Assembly: GCF_000227135.1 (NCBI RefSeq)
Contig: NC_018251.1
Location: 461,806-525,805, forward strand
DNA length: 64,000 bases
Direction: 5' to 3'
Source of the DNA: Leishmania donovani
Lineage: Eukaryota; Euglenozoa; Kinetoplastea; Trypanosomatida; Trypanosomatidae
Of this stretch, positions 10,468-20,458 are shown one piece after another. The notes beneath the pieces were generated by a model. That model searched no databases. It saw nothing but the letters and a program-made list of their open reading frames with translations, and had not been told where the DNA came from. How positions within the stretch are numbered: position 1 is the first letter of the stretch; each line of letters begins with the position of its first letter. Both the position numbers and the translations under genes were made by a program.

Positions 10468-11033
10468 ATGCCCGCCTGCCTCGCCTACTACACCGGCGCG
10501 ATGTGCTTCACGATCATCCACTTCCTCGCGTGGGCCTTCGCCTTCGTGGCCACCCCTACCGCGCAGTTCCAGACACCCGGGCACGGCTGCTACACCATGT
10601 GGGGCTACCGCCAGTTCTGCGGCAACGTGCCGTACGACCTCACCGGGGACGCCGCCTTTGGCTGTGCGCGCCGCACCTCCACGATGCGTTGCGGTGCTGC
10701 CTTCNNNNNNNNNNNNNNNNNNNNNNNNNNNNNNNNNNNNNNNNNNTATCCGCCATCGTGCTCAACACACAGATTCAGTTCCCCGTCATCGTCCCCTTCG
10801 TGCTCGCCGCCGTCTGCATCCCATGCACCATGATCTCCTGGGCCTGCGTCGCCAGCGTCTACAACTTGACCATGTGCGGCGACCGCTTTGGCAGCAAGTA
10901 CCCCTACACCGCCGGCTTCGCGCTGATGGTCGCGTCCTGGGGCCTGGAGCTCATTGCCGTGGTCATACTCGCCTGCACTACCTGGACGCGCCCGCCGAAG
11001 GAGGAGGAGAACGCCGCTGATGCCAAACACTAG
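10468..11033 (+). CDS. Amastin surface protein, internal assembly gap
   Basis: The start MPACLAYYTGAMCF opens helix 1. It is followed by a loop with a variant amastin signature, C-Y-T-M-W-G-Y-R-Q-F-C, and then RCGAAF where helix 2 begins. The N run at 10705-10746 hides the rest of helix 2. After it come helix 3 (ISWACVASVYNL), the last loop, helix 4 and an unusually long charged tail (PPKEEENAADAKH). The reading frame differs on the two sides of the N run, so the gap length is wrong rather than the gene frameshifted. Comparison with the other amastins suggests about 12-15 hidden residues. The protein is more diverged from the 3230 and 5733 genes than those are from each other. Its last 200 bases equal the fragment at the left edge of the window. 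Confidence 0.9.
10705..10746. other. Assembly gap (42 N) inside amastin
   Basis: A run of N within helix 2 of the amastin. Its length does not keep the reading frame. Confidence 0.95.
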
Positions 11034-13099
11034 TGTATCCGAGCGCGTGTGCACCGCATCGGCTTCGTCGATCTGTTACCACGGTTGAGATGCAAGGCCA
11101 CCACCTGTTGTAAAGGCGCGTAGCGGAATGCGGTGGTCGGTTCGACAGAGGAGACTTTGTTAGCTGAGTATGTTTGCTTGGTGGTCGATGCGCAGTGAGA
11201 TCGGGGCTGGTTTCAGGCGCATCGGTTCCGATGTTATGGAATGTCCAGTGCCCGCCGCTCCTCCTCTCCCCCTGTCACTCACCGTTGCCGAGTTCCTTCT
11301 CTCTTGAACGCCTTTTCCATCGAGTGTGTATGTGTGTCGCGCTGTGTGCCGTGTGCCCCGCCCTCCGCTCTTCTTCCTTGGCCTTTCTGTGTCGAACTGG
11401 TGCTGATGGTACAGTGGTCATGTAAAGAAAAAAGCAGCACACAGTCGCATATTCGGAGACGCGGAACGTTGCTGAGGCGTGCTGCCATACACACGCGCGC
11501 AGAGACTTCAGGAATGCACACAGCTAGTGCCCCTGCCGCTGCTCTTTGTTTTCCTGAAAAGGTGGAAAGCGCGCACACGCAGCGAGAAGGCTACGATCAA
11601 GCGACAGCGCCACCAAAGAAAAACAGTTCACCTCTCTTTCTCTGTCGCCTCTTCTCCTGTTCCAGCACCACCGCGAATCGCTGTCTTTCGATTTTTTCTA
11701 ACTGTCTCTTTAGTGCTCCCTTTCTTCTGTTTACCTCCCCCCTCCCCCCTTACCAAGTTCGGTGGCTCTGTTGTGTACCTCTTCCCCTGTCTGTTGGTTT
11801 TTTTTTCCTTGCGTGTGCGTGTGTTTTCCCTCGGATGTTCTGCCTCTTTTCGGAACCAAAGCATTTCTCTATCTTTTCATCGTCCCTCACACACACACGC
11901 GCACTCTCACTCTGTACGGTAGCGCGATGCCCACAGTGGAGTAGCACATACATTGTGCTTTCGGATGGAGAGAGAGGGGGAATCAAATGGAAACAAGAGG
12001 AATGTGCATGACGTGGAGGAAAGAGAAGCGGTTGTCTCATGGTTCCCGCTCCTCCTCCTCTCCCGCCCCCTACCTCTCGCTCCCACCCCCCATCCCCCCC
12101 CCCCGCCTTCCTTCCTCCTTCAACCAACCAGCCAACCCCTGTTCTCCATCCTGCCCCATCACGCGCTGTAGCCCCGTTCCAGCGCCGTCTAGAAAAGGAA
12201 AAGAACGGGAGGGAGGGAAAAGAGAGAAGTGCTTTGCCTGTCTACGTGTCCCCTCTCTTTTCGCCTCTATGGTGCGTGTGTGTGTGTGTGTGTATGCTGG
12301 GAGGTCTCTCTACCTCCCTATTCCTTCTCTTTCCCTTTTCTCGCTGTTGTTGTCCCCCCCCCCTTCCACGCACACACACGCACACTCTAAAAGCTCATCT
12401 GCATCCATTTAACCGGCACCAAAGGAAAAAGAGTAAAAGCTACAAAGCGTGCACGTGTGCAATGCCCGCTCTTGGCCCCCCCCTCCACCTCCACGGACTC
12501 AGCCGCAGGCAGAAGCGCACTGGCACACGCACGCACATGTTAGGTGTGTGTGCGTGCGTATACGGTCCCCCTCCCCTCTCTCTTTCCCTCACTGCCAAGC
12601 TGCGCCCCCTCCCCGTCTTTCACAGCCTTCACATGAGAGTGGTAGGAGGAGAGCAACACAACGGTGAAGAGAAAATGGACGTGCGTGCGGGGGGGGGGGG
12701 GCACGAACTGCCCTCCCCGCATTGGTGCATGGCATCCACTTGTGCCAGTGTTGTACGTGTGGAATAAAAGTGCACACCAACACACACACACACGCACGCA
12801 CTCTTCGTTTTTTTTTTCAAGGGTGTCTCTTGCCGTTTGGCGTTACTGCTGCATGTGTGATTTATGCCCGCGTATGGGGCTCTTGTACTTCGTCGGCTGC
12901 TCGCCCTTCGCTCTCTCTTCACTTCTCACTGTCTACACCGTCGCGTTGCTCACAGTGCAGAAGACGCTCTTGGCGACCCCACACGCACACACAAATCCAT
13001 CCAATTCCGATGGTGGACAAGGCTGGCACCGTATGTGTCTTTCCTTAGTCGGCGAAATACCAGAGTAGCACTGCCCGCTGGGCTGCACACTACAGGCTA
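11034..13099. other. Intergenic, no gene seen
   Basis: Long pyrimidine-rich spacer with (TG)n, (CA)n, poly-C and poly-G runs (for example 12271-12296 and 12687-12702). Open frames are low-complexity and read differently in every frame without domain similarity. Confidence 0.55.
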
Positions 13100-14110
13100 A
13101 CGCACGTGGCACTATCTACGTCATTGATCGCATCCGCCGTATCGGCTACCTGCTTCGGTTGCACAAACCCACGGCAGCTTTTCCCGCCGCATCGCCGACG
13201 CCGCAGCAGCGTCTCTCGTCGCTGCCCCCATCGCGCCTGCTGGGAGTAGTGCTGCTCCCCCGGTGTGCAGCTTCATCTTCCCTCTGAGCCAGCCTATGGT
13301 AGCGTCCCTGCCTCAGCAGACGCAGCTGATGCAGTTGAAGCAGATGACCGCCAACACCCCTCATCCCTCTATGGCAAGCATGGCGTCGCAGGTTACACCG
13401 CTGGACACGTAAGGGCTGGCGAGATCATATCGCGCGAAAGCCGTCGTGGAGTTTGACTCTGTGTCGTCCACCACTGCTATCGTGTGTCCCACCACTCGTT
13501 TAGCGTCCTAAGGGAAAAAGCACCTTCACAACGACTCCCCCAGCTCACCTGCTGACGCCCCCTCCCCCCCCAACCAGCTACCCTTCTTCCCTGCCCTGCA
13601 CCAGCGAAGAGTCTACTCGTCAAATTCAACGCCAAGATAGGACTACAGCGTCCACGGGCACGACGGCAGCAGACAACGACCGCCTGACGGCCTCATCTGC
13701 GCACTCGGTCGCCTCTGTGCCGACCGATGCCGTCGACCCTCCTTCCATGCACTGTAGCTCCATCATCGAGAGTGGAATGCGGCAGTCGATTCACTTCTGC
13801 CTTCTCCCGCCGCGCCATTGCTGGCTCGAGGAACTCTACCTCACGCTTCGAATGCCGCGCCCGGTGGCCTACGCGGACGCTGGTGCTCCTCTCCTGCCAC
13901 TACTGACGAGCCTATTTCCACATCGGCGCGCGGCGCATGTGGCGGCACCTCTCCTTCGTGACAACCCATCGAGTACAGCGGCAGCGCGATCGCGGATGCT
14001 GTATCTCGAAGGTGACCACCCTGGTGTTTGTGGAGCCGCCTAGCCTAATGACAGCCGCGCAGCGCGAACCGTATCATGTGCGACGGCGCCACCCTCGCCG
14101 TGTCCGCAGT
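13100..14110 (+). pseudogene. Probable decayed protein gene, identity unknown
   Basis: Unlike the flanking spacers, this stretch is GC-balanced and shows protein-like readings broken between frames. One frame gives an Ala/Pro/Met/Gln-rich segment (about 13150-13410) with words such as SQPMVASLPQQTQ and QLKQMTANTPHPSMAS before a TAA. Another gives 13640-14043 with a Ser/Thr/Ala linker (TAADNDRLTASSAHSV). A third, at about 14010-14115, gives TTLVFVEPPSLMTAAQREP before a stop. No single frame runs through. This is what a gene decayed by frameshifts and stops would look like. I cannot name its family; a tuzin or RNA-binding protein relic are only guesses. Clustered sequencing errors are an alternative explanation. 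Confidence 0.4.
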
Positions 14111-15058
14111 TGAGCAAGAGGATCTAGTGCTGATAGTGGGAGGTACGTTTCTGGAAGAGCGGCCTGAGTTTGCTGGATTGGTACCTCGTCATGCAAGGCA
14201 TCGACGTTGTGACCTCGTACTGTTCCATGTGGCGATGTGCCACTGCGCTCGAATGAGAATCTCGTACCTGGCAGTACCTCCAGGCCCAAAGAGTGGCAGG
14301 GCCCAGGCCAGTCGCGCTATCAGGCGAGGGGAGGGGAGGGGAGGGCATGTCCGACGTAACGGGCACGTTTTTCTTGCAGGGGTCGTTTTTCTGCTTTTGT
14401 GTGTGTGTGTATGTGTGTGCTCTCTTATCTCCTGCACCTGCCCAGTGTGTGCGGCGGGTAGTGAAAGTGCGGTGGATTTTCTTTTTTTTGTAGTCATCGA
14501 CGCGGGACGGCGTGGCATGCGTCGTGTTCTGCTGTCGTCGTTGTGGTTGCTTGCCAAGCGCCGCAGGCACGGATATGATGACTTTTGAGACTGTGTGTAT
14601 GTGTGTGTGTTGCCCTGCGCACTCTGAAGAAAGAGTCGTGGTTGGGGCGGCATGGGGAGGGGCGCACGTCATTTCCGGCACTCCCTCCCTGTGCGCACAA
14701 TGCACAGTGCAGTCGATTGGATGAAGGCAAGAACAGCAAACAAAAACAGGACGACTGCTGTGAAGCCCGGCCACAGGTATGCCGGCAAACACTAAGATAC
14801 ATGCGCTGGTACTGCAGAGGTGGTGCCAGCCATCGATTTCTCTGTTGTGTGCCGACGCAGCGCGTACTACCACATACAAAAGCGCCCGCGACTCTCGCCG
14901 CGTGGCGCAACTGTTCCGATAGACGCGTCTGTCACACGGCTCTTTCCCTCTCTTGTTACTGTTCTCGCTTACGTGGGTCCCCCTCCCGTCCCCTCTCCGC
15001 TCCCATCAAACAGTGGCCATCTGCCACTCACGCCGTGCGACCCCCTCAGCTGCGGCAA
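14111..15058. other. Intergenic and WASHC4 5' UTR
   Basis: Mixed DNA with a (TG)n run at 14399-14420 and a strong pyrimidine tract at the right end. The WASHC4 frame is open upstream as far as 14585, but that extension is UTR-like. Confidence 0.55.
14938..15013 (+). promoter_or_regulatory. Predicted trans-splice acceptor for WASHC4
   Basis: A long C/T tract (ctctttccctctcttgttac onward) is followed by CAG with AG at 15012-15013. The first ATG after it is 15059, which supports that start. Confidence 0.55.
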
Positions 15059-18000
15059 ATGGATTCTTTCTACAGCAATCAGGTGCGTCGGGAAGAGGCG
15101 CGTGCGCTGCGTGCACAACTCAGTGCCTTCGTGGATCATCACGAGCAGCAGCTCTTCGACGCGCAGCAACGGCTGCGCCACCCGACCGATGCCACGCACT
15201 GGAGTCGTCAGCACGATGTCGTGACGGTGCAGCTGGCAGACACGCCGTACCACGCTTCATTCAGCGCACATCATCAGCCGCGGCAGCGGCGAGCGTATCA
15301 GCAGTCGTCCATTGCAGACTTGCTCGGCAGCACGATGGCAAGCACCGATCCGCTTCTCTTCCGCCTTCTCGTCTCTCTTGCGAGCTCCAATGCGGAGATG
15401 CAGGCTCTGAGCGACGAGGCGCGTCGCTGCTACGCGCCTCCGCTGGCGCTTGTCGGTGATGACAACGAGAACTGCTACAAGAGCCGGTCGACCGACAGGG
15501 TGAAGGGACTTGGCAGTGACGGCAGCAGCGGCGATACCCGTCGTGGCGGGCACCCGGCGATGAATGCTGGCGGTGACAACGGTCCGTCGTCGCTGCAACA
15601 CCCACAGCTGCGGCGGCAGCAAGAGCAGGAGGACATTCTTGAGGAAGAGAAGCTGCTGCACTCCACGTGGGCACTGCTGCCTCTGTTGCAGGACATCTGG
15701 CTGTGGCGGCAACGCGTGCAGGACGTCGTGGCGCACGCGCTCTTCCAGCTGGCGAGCATCTACCATGACACTCGCTCCAAAGGAAGCAGAGGCGATCCGC
15801 CCCCGCTCCTCCATGTGCGACTGACATCTTTCTGGGACAGCCTGAGCGACCTTCTTGGGGCGGTCCTCCTTGTTGAAGAGGTTCTTCACCAGAATGCCAG
15901 TATTAGAGACGGCGTAGAGGTGATGCAGCGCCTTCTCGCGCAGCAGCAGCTGGATGCCAAGCGAGATGACGTTACTGGCGGCGACGATGACGGAGAAATG
16001 ATGCGCCTGCTGCTGCAGAAGCTGCAGGCAGACATCTTGGATAGTAGCCTACTCGCCTCCGTGGCCGCGCAGCGCTTCGACCAGCTCTTTGAAGCCTCAC
16101 TGGCCGCATGTGAGCAGAGTGAGTCGAGACCGACAGCTTCCGTGCCCAGCACGCAGCGCCATGCCACAGCCGCGCGGACTGCAGCGACGCCGCACCCACC
16201 GCCTTTTCGGGAGCACACTTCCCTGTGCGAAGAGTTTATCGCCGTCTTGACAGGGCGGTGCAACGACTTTGAGGCCACCCTCTCGTCACCTCGTGCGTTG
16301 GAGCACAAGTCGAGCCTTGCCGCTCTCTGCGGGCTATGCTACTTGATGAAGGGGCTGTTCCTGAGCTCCCTACCGGCACGCGGTGGCCCTGCCGCAGGCC
16401 CCACCTCAGTCGCGTCGACAACGGTAAGCAGGCTCGTCGCAGCGATGCTAGGGCATGTCAGCCAGCGGTTTGTTGCCTGGCAGTCTGTCGTCCCACTGCT
16501 GCAGCTGCAGGGCCTCTATGTGCTGTGCCCACTGCTGTGGTGGCGGCGCGCCTTTCCTAGCGAGCTTTCCGCTGCTGCTGGCGCCATGAAGGACGGTGCT
16601 GGCGCGCTGGTCCGCAGAACCGTTGTGGAGGCGTGCCAGACCTCCGGCTCGCAGTTCCTCTCCAACATCTCGCAGTGGACACAGCAGGTGGATCGCTGGG
16701 CCGCGGTCGAGATGCAGTCCGCCCTGCCCATCGACGCACCCCTGTGCCGTTCGTTTATCCAGAGGATGGTGCTGCTTATTCAGCAAGGAGTGGCTCTGTC
16801 GCGCAGCGTTCAAGACGGCGTGGTGCAGCTCCTGTTGCTCCATCACCACGCGGAGGCGCCGCTGACGGTGTCGATGGTGCACGGTGTCCTGCAAGGCGTG
16901 CTGCTCTTGCAGCGCATAGCGGACGCCTACCACAGCAAGATGGGCATCCTCGCCACTGCTCAGGCGGCGCTCGTGCAGTCGATCGTGTATGTCCTCGAAA
17001 AGCACCTCTACAACTTGTTCACCCGCACCTGCAGCACCAGACCAGGCACCGCAGCAGTGCCGACGGCGGTTGCGCAGGAACAGCTCCTTGCGCTACAAGG
17101 TGCCTTGCAACTTCTTCACAAACCTTTTACAGCGGACACCTTAGCGTGTCTTGTGCTGCTGCTGGACGTGGCGCTAAATCGCGAAGAGCTGCAGCAAAGC
17201 AAGGCCTCACCTGCGATCACAGAGCAGGAGCGCGACGACGCCTTCATCGCACTGGCACAGCTGAAGGCGATCCTCACCTACCAGCAGACGCTGCCGTGCA
17301 TCACGAGCGCCTCTTTCCTCTTCTTTCATCGCGAAACCCTGTACCCACTCTTCCTCAAGTACTGCTATGAGCACACCTTGGCGGCCGTCTCCCTGCCGCA
17401 GATCGTGTCTGCCCTGGGCGACTGTCGCCTGCTCATCATGTCCGCCCGGCATGTGAAGAACCCGTCGGAGACGCTGCTGAGCGACTACGTAGAGTTTGTG
17501 CGAGACTGTGTCCACAAGGAGCTGGTGCAGCCCCTGTGCACCGAGATTGAGAACCAGCTGCGGCTGCGCACGCACGACGCCGTGCTAGGCCAGCCGTACC
17601 GCGTACTGCGGCCGTCTGCCGAGGCTTCCGGGCGCGATCTGACCCGCTATACACTGCTGCAGCCATTTCGCTTCTTCGATGAATGGATGCACGTGGCGGC
17701 GCAGATCGAGCACTACCTCAGCACGCAGTTCTACAACCTGAACGCCCTCATGCCGAACGACTGGAAAACGTACGAGGAGATGCGCAGTCTCGCCCTTCGC
17801 ACCTATCGCCTGCGCATCGCAGACAGCCACCTGCCGAGCTGCATCCTGGACCAGGGACTGGACGTGCTTGTCATCACGGAGAACATCCAGCAGTTTGTCG
17901 CGTACTACACGTACAACCTGAACGAGCAGATCTTCATCCAGCGCCCCTCTTTGACTCCGTCGAAGCATCTACATACCCTCAACACGCGCCACATCGCCAA

Positions 18001-19234
18001 CTCGATCCGCACACACGGCACCGGGGTCATGAACACCGCTGTGAACTACGTGTACAAGTACCTCCTAAAGAAGATGGCCATCCTGTCGCACTTCCTGCAC
18101 GACGACTACGTCCGCTCGCACCTGCTGAAGGACGCGCGGGCGGTGCGGCAGCGGAAGAAGGAGCAGCAGCCCTGCAAGTACCCTGTGGAGCAAGCAGAGC
18201 AGCTGATCCGAGAGATGGACCGCCTCGGCGTCGCTCACGACGGCGTGTCGTTCTTGGAGAAGGCTCGACAGCTGATTAGTGAAATGGGAAATGCGCTGGG
18301 GTTCATGCGCATGATGCGCAGTGGCGGGCTGCGTGCAGTGGCGGAGGGAGCGCGCTTCGTACCGCTTCCGACGACGGCGGCGGCGAGAGGCGGCAGTGCG
18401 ACGGAGGCATCCGCAGCGGCAGGAGTGCCGTTGAGCGCCTACATGGTGCACAGGTCCCGCACCTCGCGGCCACCACGCAAGTCCGGCGACGATACAGATG
18501 ACGAAGAGGGAGAGGAAGAGGGCACACAAGACGGGTCTGACAACGGAGACAGCGACACGGTGCAGCAGCGCCAACTGAATCTGCGGCGCAGCACCGTCGA
18601 CGCCGTTTCCAACCTTGACCGGGTAGTGCACAGCATGCTCGAGCAGCTCTCCGACGGCTCCCAGTACTACCCGCTTCTCCTAGACGCGATTGGGCGGCGG
18701 CTGCGTCGCTCATCAGCGGAGCGGTATGCTCACTTGCAGCTGCTGTACCTCCTCGTCCCCGCCCTGGCAAATCTGCAGGTGGCCTACACCATCCAGGAGA
18801 AGGAAAAGCTGCTCAAGAAGCACAAGGAAGAGGGCGTCTTCTCTGACGACGGCTTCGCGGTAGGGACGACGTTCTTGCTCGTCCTCTTTCGCGCCTACGA
18901 GTTTTTTGATGACCTTCACTGGTTCGAGAACAAGAAAGCCCAGTACCGCGGGAGGCTCGAGGCACTGCAGGCGGCGCTCTCCACCGCCACGGCTAGCGGC
19001 TCACCAGAGTTTGACAACCTCCACCTCACTTCCTCCACCCTGCACACGTATCTAAAGGAGTACACGGGGCTGGAGAATGCCTTCACCTCCAGCCGGCGCT
19101 TCTTCGACACCGCCTCCTCGTCGTCGTCCTCTGCGTCCGCAGCTGCTGCACGCCCGACTGCGTCCGATGCCAGCCGTCGTCGCCACGCGCAGGAGGCATC
19201 GGATGAAGAGGACGAGCAAGAGAGCGGCGAGTAA
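15059..19234 (+). CDS. WASHC4: WASH complex subunit 4 (SWIP/WASH7 homologue), 1391 aa
   Basis: SWIP is a scaffold subunit of the pentameric WASH complex. That complex activates Arp2/3 to build actin on endosomes and sorts cargo to retromer and recycling routes. The C-terminal half matches the family closely. Hallmarks are PNDWKTYEEMRSLA (about residue 898), LPSCILDQGLDVL, YNLNEQIFI, then HIANSIRTHGTGVMNT (about 980), ISEMGNALGFMRMMRSGGL, and near the end FSDDGFAVGTTFLL and DLHWFENKKAQY (about 1260-1300). The N-terminal half is less conserved and contains low-complexity inserts (GGDDDGE, a Ser/Thr/Ala stretch near 360). An acidic insert, DDTDDEEGEEEGTQDG, lies near residue 1145, and the tail ends in Asp/Glu/Ser. 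It is longer than the human protein (about 1170 aa) because of these inserts. The start chosen is the first ATG after a clear splice-acceptor tract. The other WASH subunits are not in this window. Confidence 0.9.
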   Translation: MDSFYSNQVRREEARALRAQLSAFVDHHEQQLFDAQQRLRHPTDATHWSRQHDVVTVQLADTPYHASFSAHHQPRQRRAYQQSSIADLLGSTMASTDPLLFRLLVSLASSNAEMQALSDEARRCYAPPLALVGDDNENCYKSRSTDRVKGLGSDGSSGDTRRGGHPAMNAGGDNGPSSLQHPQLRRQQEQEDILEEEKLLHSTWALLPLLQDIWLWRQRVQDVVAHALFQLASIYHDTRSKGSRGDPPPLLHVRLTSFWDSLSDLLGAVLLVEEVLHQNASIRDGVEVMQRLLAQQQLDAKRDDVTGGDDDGEMMRLLLQKLQADILDSSLLASVAAQRFDQLFEASLAACEQSESRPTASVPSTQRHATAARTAATPHPPPFREHTSLCEEFIAVLTGRCNDFEATLSSPRALEHKSSLAALCGLCYLMKGLFLSSLPARGGPAAGPTSVASTTVSRLVAAMLGHVSQRFVAWQSVVPLLQLQGLYVLCPLLWWRRAFPSELSAAAGAMKDGAGALVRRTVVEACQTSGSQFLSNISQWTQQVDRWAAVEMQSALPIDAPLCRSFIQRMVLLIQQGVALSRSVQDGVVQLLLLHHHAEAPLTVSMVHGVLQGVLLLQRIADAYHSKMGILATAQAALVQSIVYVLEKHLYNLFTRTCSTRPGTAAVPTAVAQEQLLALQGALQLLHKPFTADTLACLVLLLDVALNREELQQSKASPAITEQERDDAFIALAQLKAILTYQQTLPCITSASFLFFHRETLYPLFLKYCYEHTLAAVSLPQIVSALGDCRLLIMSARHVKNPSETLLSDYVEFVRDCVHKELVQPLCTEIENQLRLRTHDAVLGQPYRVLRPSAEASGRDLTRYTLLQPFRFFDEWMHVAAQIEHYLSTQFYNLNALMPNDWKTYEEMRSLALRTYRLRIADSHLPSCILDQGLDVLVITENIQQFVAYYTYNLNEQIFIQRPSLTPSKHLHTLNTRHIANSIRTHGTGVMNTAVNYVYKYLLKKMAILSHFLHDDYVRSHLLKDARAVRQRKKEQQPCKYPVEQAEQLIREMDRLGVAHDGVSFLEKARQLISEMGNALGFMRMMRSGGLRAVAEGARFVPLPTTAAARGGSATEASAAAGVPLSAYMVHRSRTSRPPRKSGDDTDDEEGEEEGTQDGSDNGDSDTVQQRQLNLRRSTVDAVSNLDRVVHSMLEQLSDGSQYYPLLLDAIGRRLRRSSAERYAHLQLLYLLVPALANLQVAYTIQEKEKLLKKHKEEGVFSDDGFAVGTTFLLVLFRAYEFFDDLHWFENKKAQYRGRLEALQAALSTATASGSPEFDNLHLTSSTLHTYLKEYTGLENAFTSSRRFFDTASSSSSSASAAAARPTASDASRRRHAQEASDEEDEQESGE

Positions 19235-20458
19235 AAGCAATCGGCCCGACTGCAGAAGTCACATGAGGGAGAAGTCGGAGGGCCTCTATGTGAGTCGCCT
19301 CTGCTGCCGAGCGTCCGTGTACGTTGGCTGCTGAATTCGTGTGATTTTACCGCCATCCTATCTCGTCTCCTCACCCCTGTCCACATCCCCTCCCACATGC
19401 CGTCGTGGACACTGTGTGGCGCATAAGGTGGGGGGAGTAGGGAGACGACAAAGGCGGAAGACGCGGCAAGCTCTCTGTATCGTTACTTTGCGCCTCGGCG
19501 TGTGTGTGTGTGTGAGCTTGCATGCACGGTGAAACGAAAAACAGCAGGAGACGTTCGTTTAGGGTTGAATGGGGTTGACAGTTGTGAGTCAGTCAGCCCA
19601 TCTCCGCCCCGCCTCCACGCTTCCTCCATTCCTCCCTCCCCCTCCATCCTTCACCGGTGTGTCCGCTGCGGCGCTGTTGATATGGGGTTTGTCCAATCCT
19701 TGCCCCCACCACCCCTCACACCCCCGTGCTACTCCCGTCCTTTCTCTTGTTCACGATGGACCCTCCTGTTTTGACCCACACACACACACACACATGAATG
19801 CGCTGGCAGTCCTGCCAACCCAGCACCACCCCCAATCTGCGATCCGTGTCTCTTTTGCCTGGACTTCCTCGACAGAGGGCCAACACCAGCCACGGCAGAA
19901 GAGCGAGGAGGAGGAGCGAGTGACGACATGGTGAAGTACGCTCACGCACGCAAAACTCAGCTTCTACGCCCATCGCGACGCCTCCTCGCTCCCTCTGCAC
20001 CCCCCCCTCCCCACACACACACACACACAGCTCACTTCTGCGTGCACGCGTTATCCTCGCAGTGGTGTGTTTGAGGAGGCGGAGGACAACGCGGAGAAGA
20101 GAGAGAGCGACGGAGGAAATACAGAAGCAGCGGTGGGGCAGTCGTGTCTCGCGGTGTAGCGGACGCGCGGATTGTATGTGCGTTGTGTTGGGAGTGCACC
20201 ACGTCCTTGTGCTACGAGCAGTCGCCACCACCAGCGCACCAAATCTTCCTTTGCTGTACTCTTAGCTCTCTCTCTCTCCTGCTCCTCCCAACGCACGACA
20301 CTCTTCGCATCGTACGACGCACGCAGACACAAACACACGTGAGGCGTATTCGTGTATCTGTGTGTGTTCTCACTTGGATGGAGAAGGCGGTTTGCAGAAC
20401 CAAGCCCCCCCCCAAAAAAAAAAAAAAATCTGTACCCACCCCGTGTTTGCGCGTCTCC
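19235..20458. other. Intergenic and J-protein 5' UTR
   Basis: (CA)n tracts lie at 19779-19795 and 20012-20030, followed by C/T-rich runs at 20235-20310. A poly-C then poly-A run lies at 20405-20429. No separate gene is seen. Confidence 0.6.

Noticed and set aside
10705..11033. Frameshifted amastin pseudogene
   Set aside because: The frame change falls exactly across an N run of arbitrary length and both halves are intact, so the gap size explains it.
14585..15058. A 158-residue N-terminal extension of WASHC4
   Set aside because: It lies upstream of a strong splice-acceptor tract, is Cys/Arg-rich low-complexity, and the first ATG after the acceptor is 15059.
19557..19580. Telomere-like words (tttagggttg)
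   Set aside because: Single occurrences here and near 62320 without tandem repetition.
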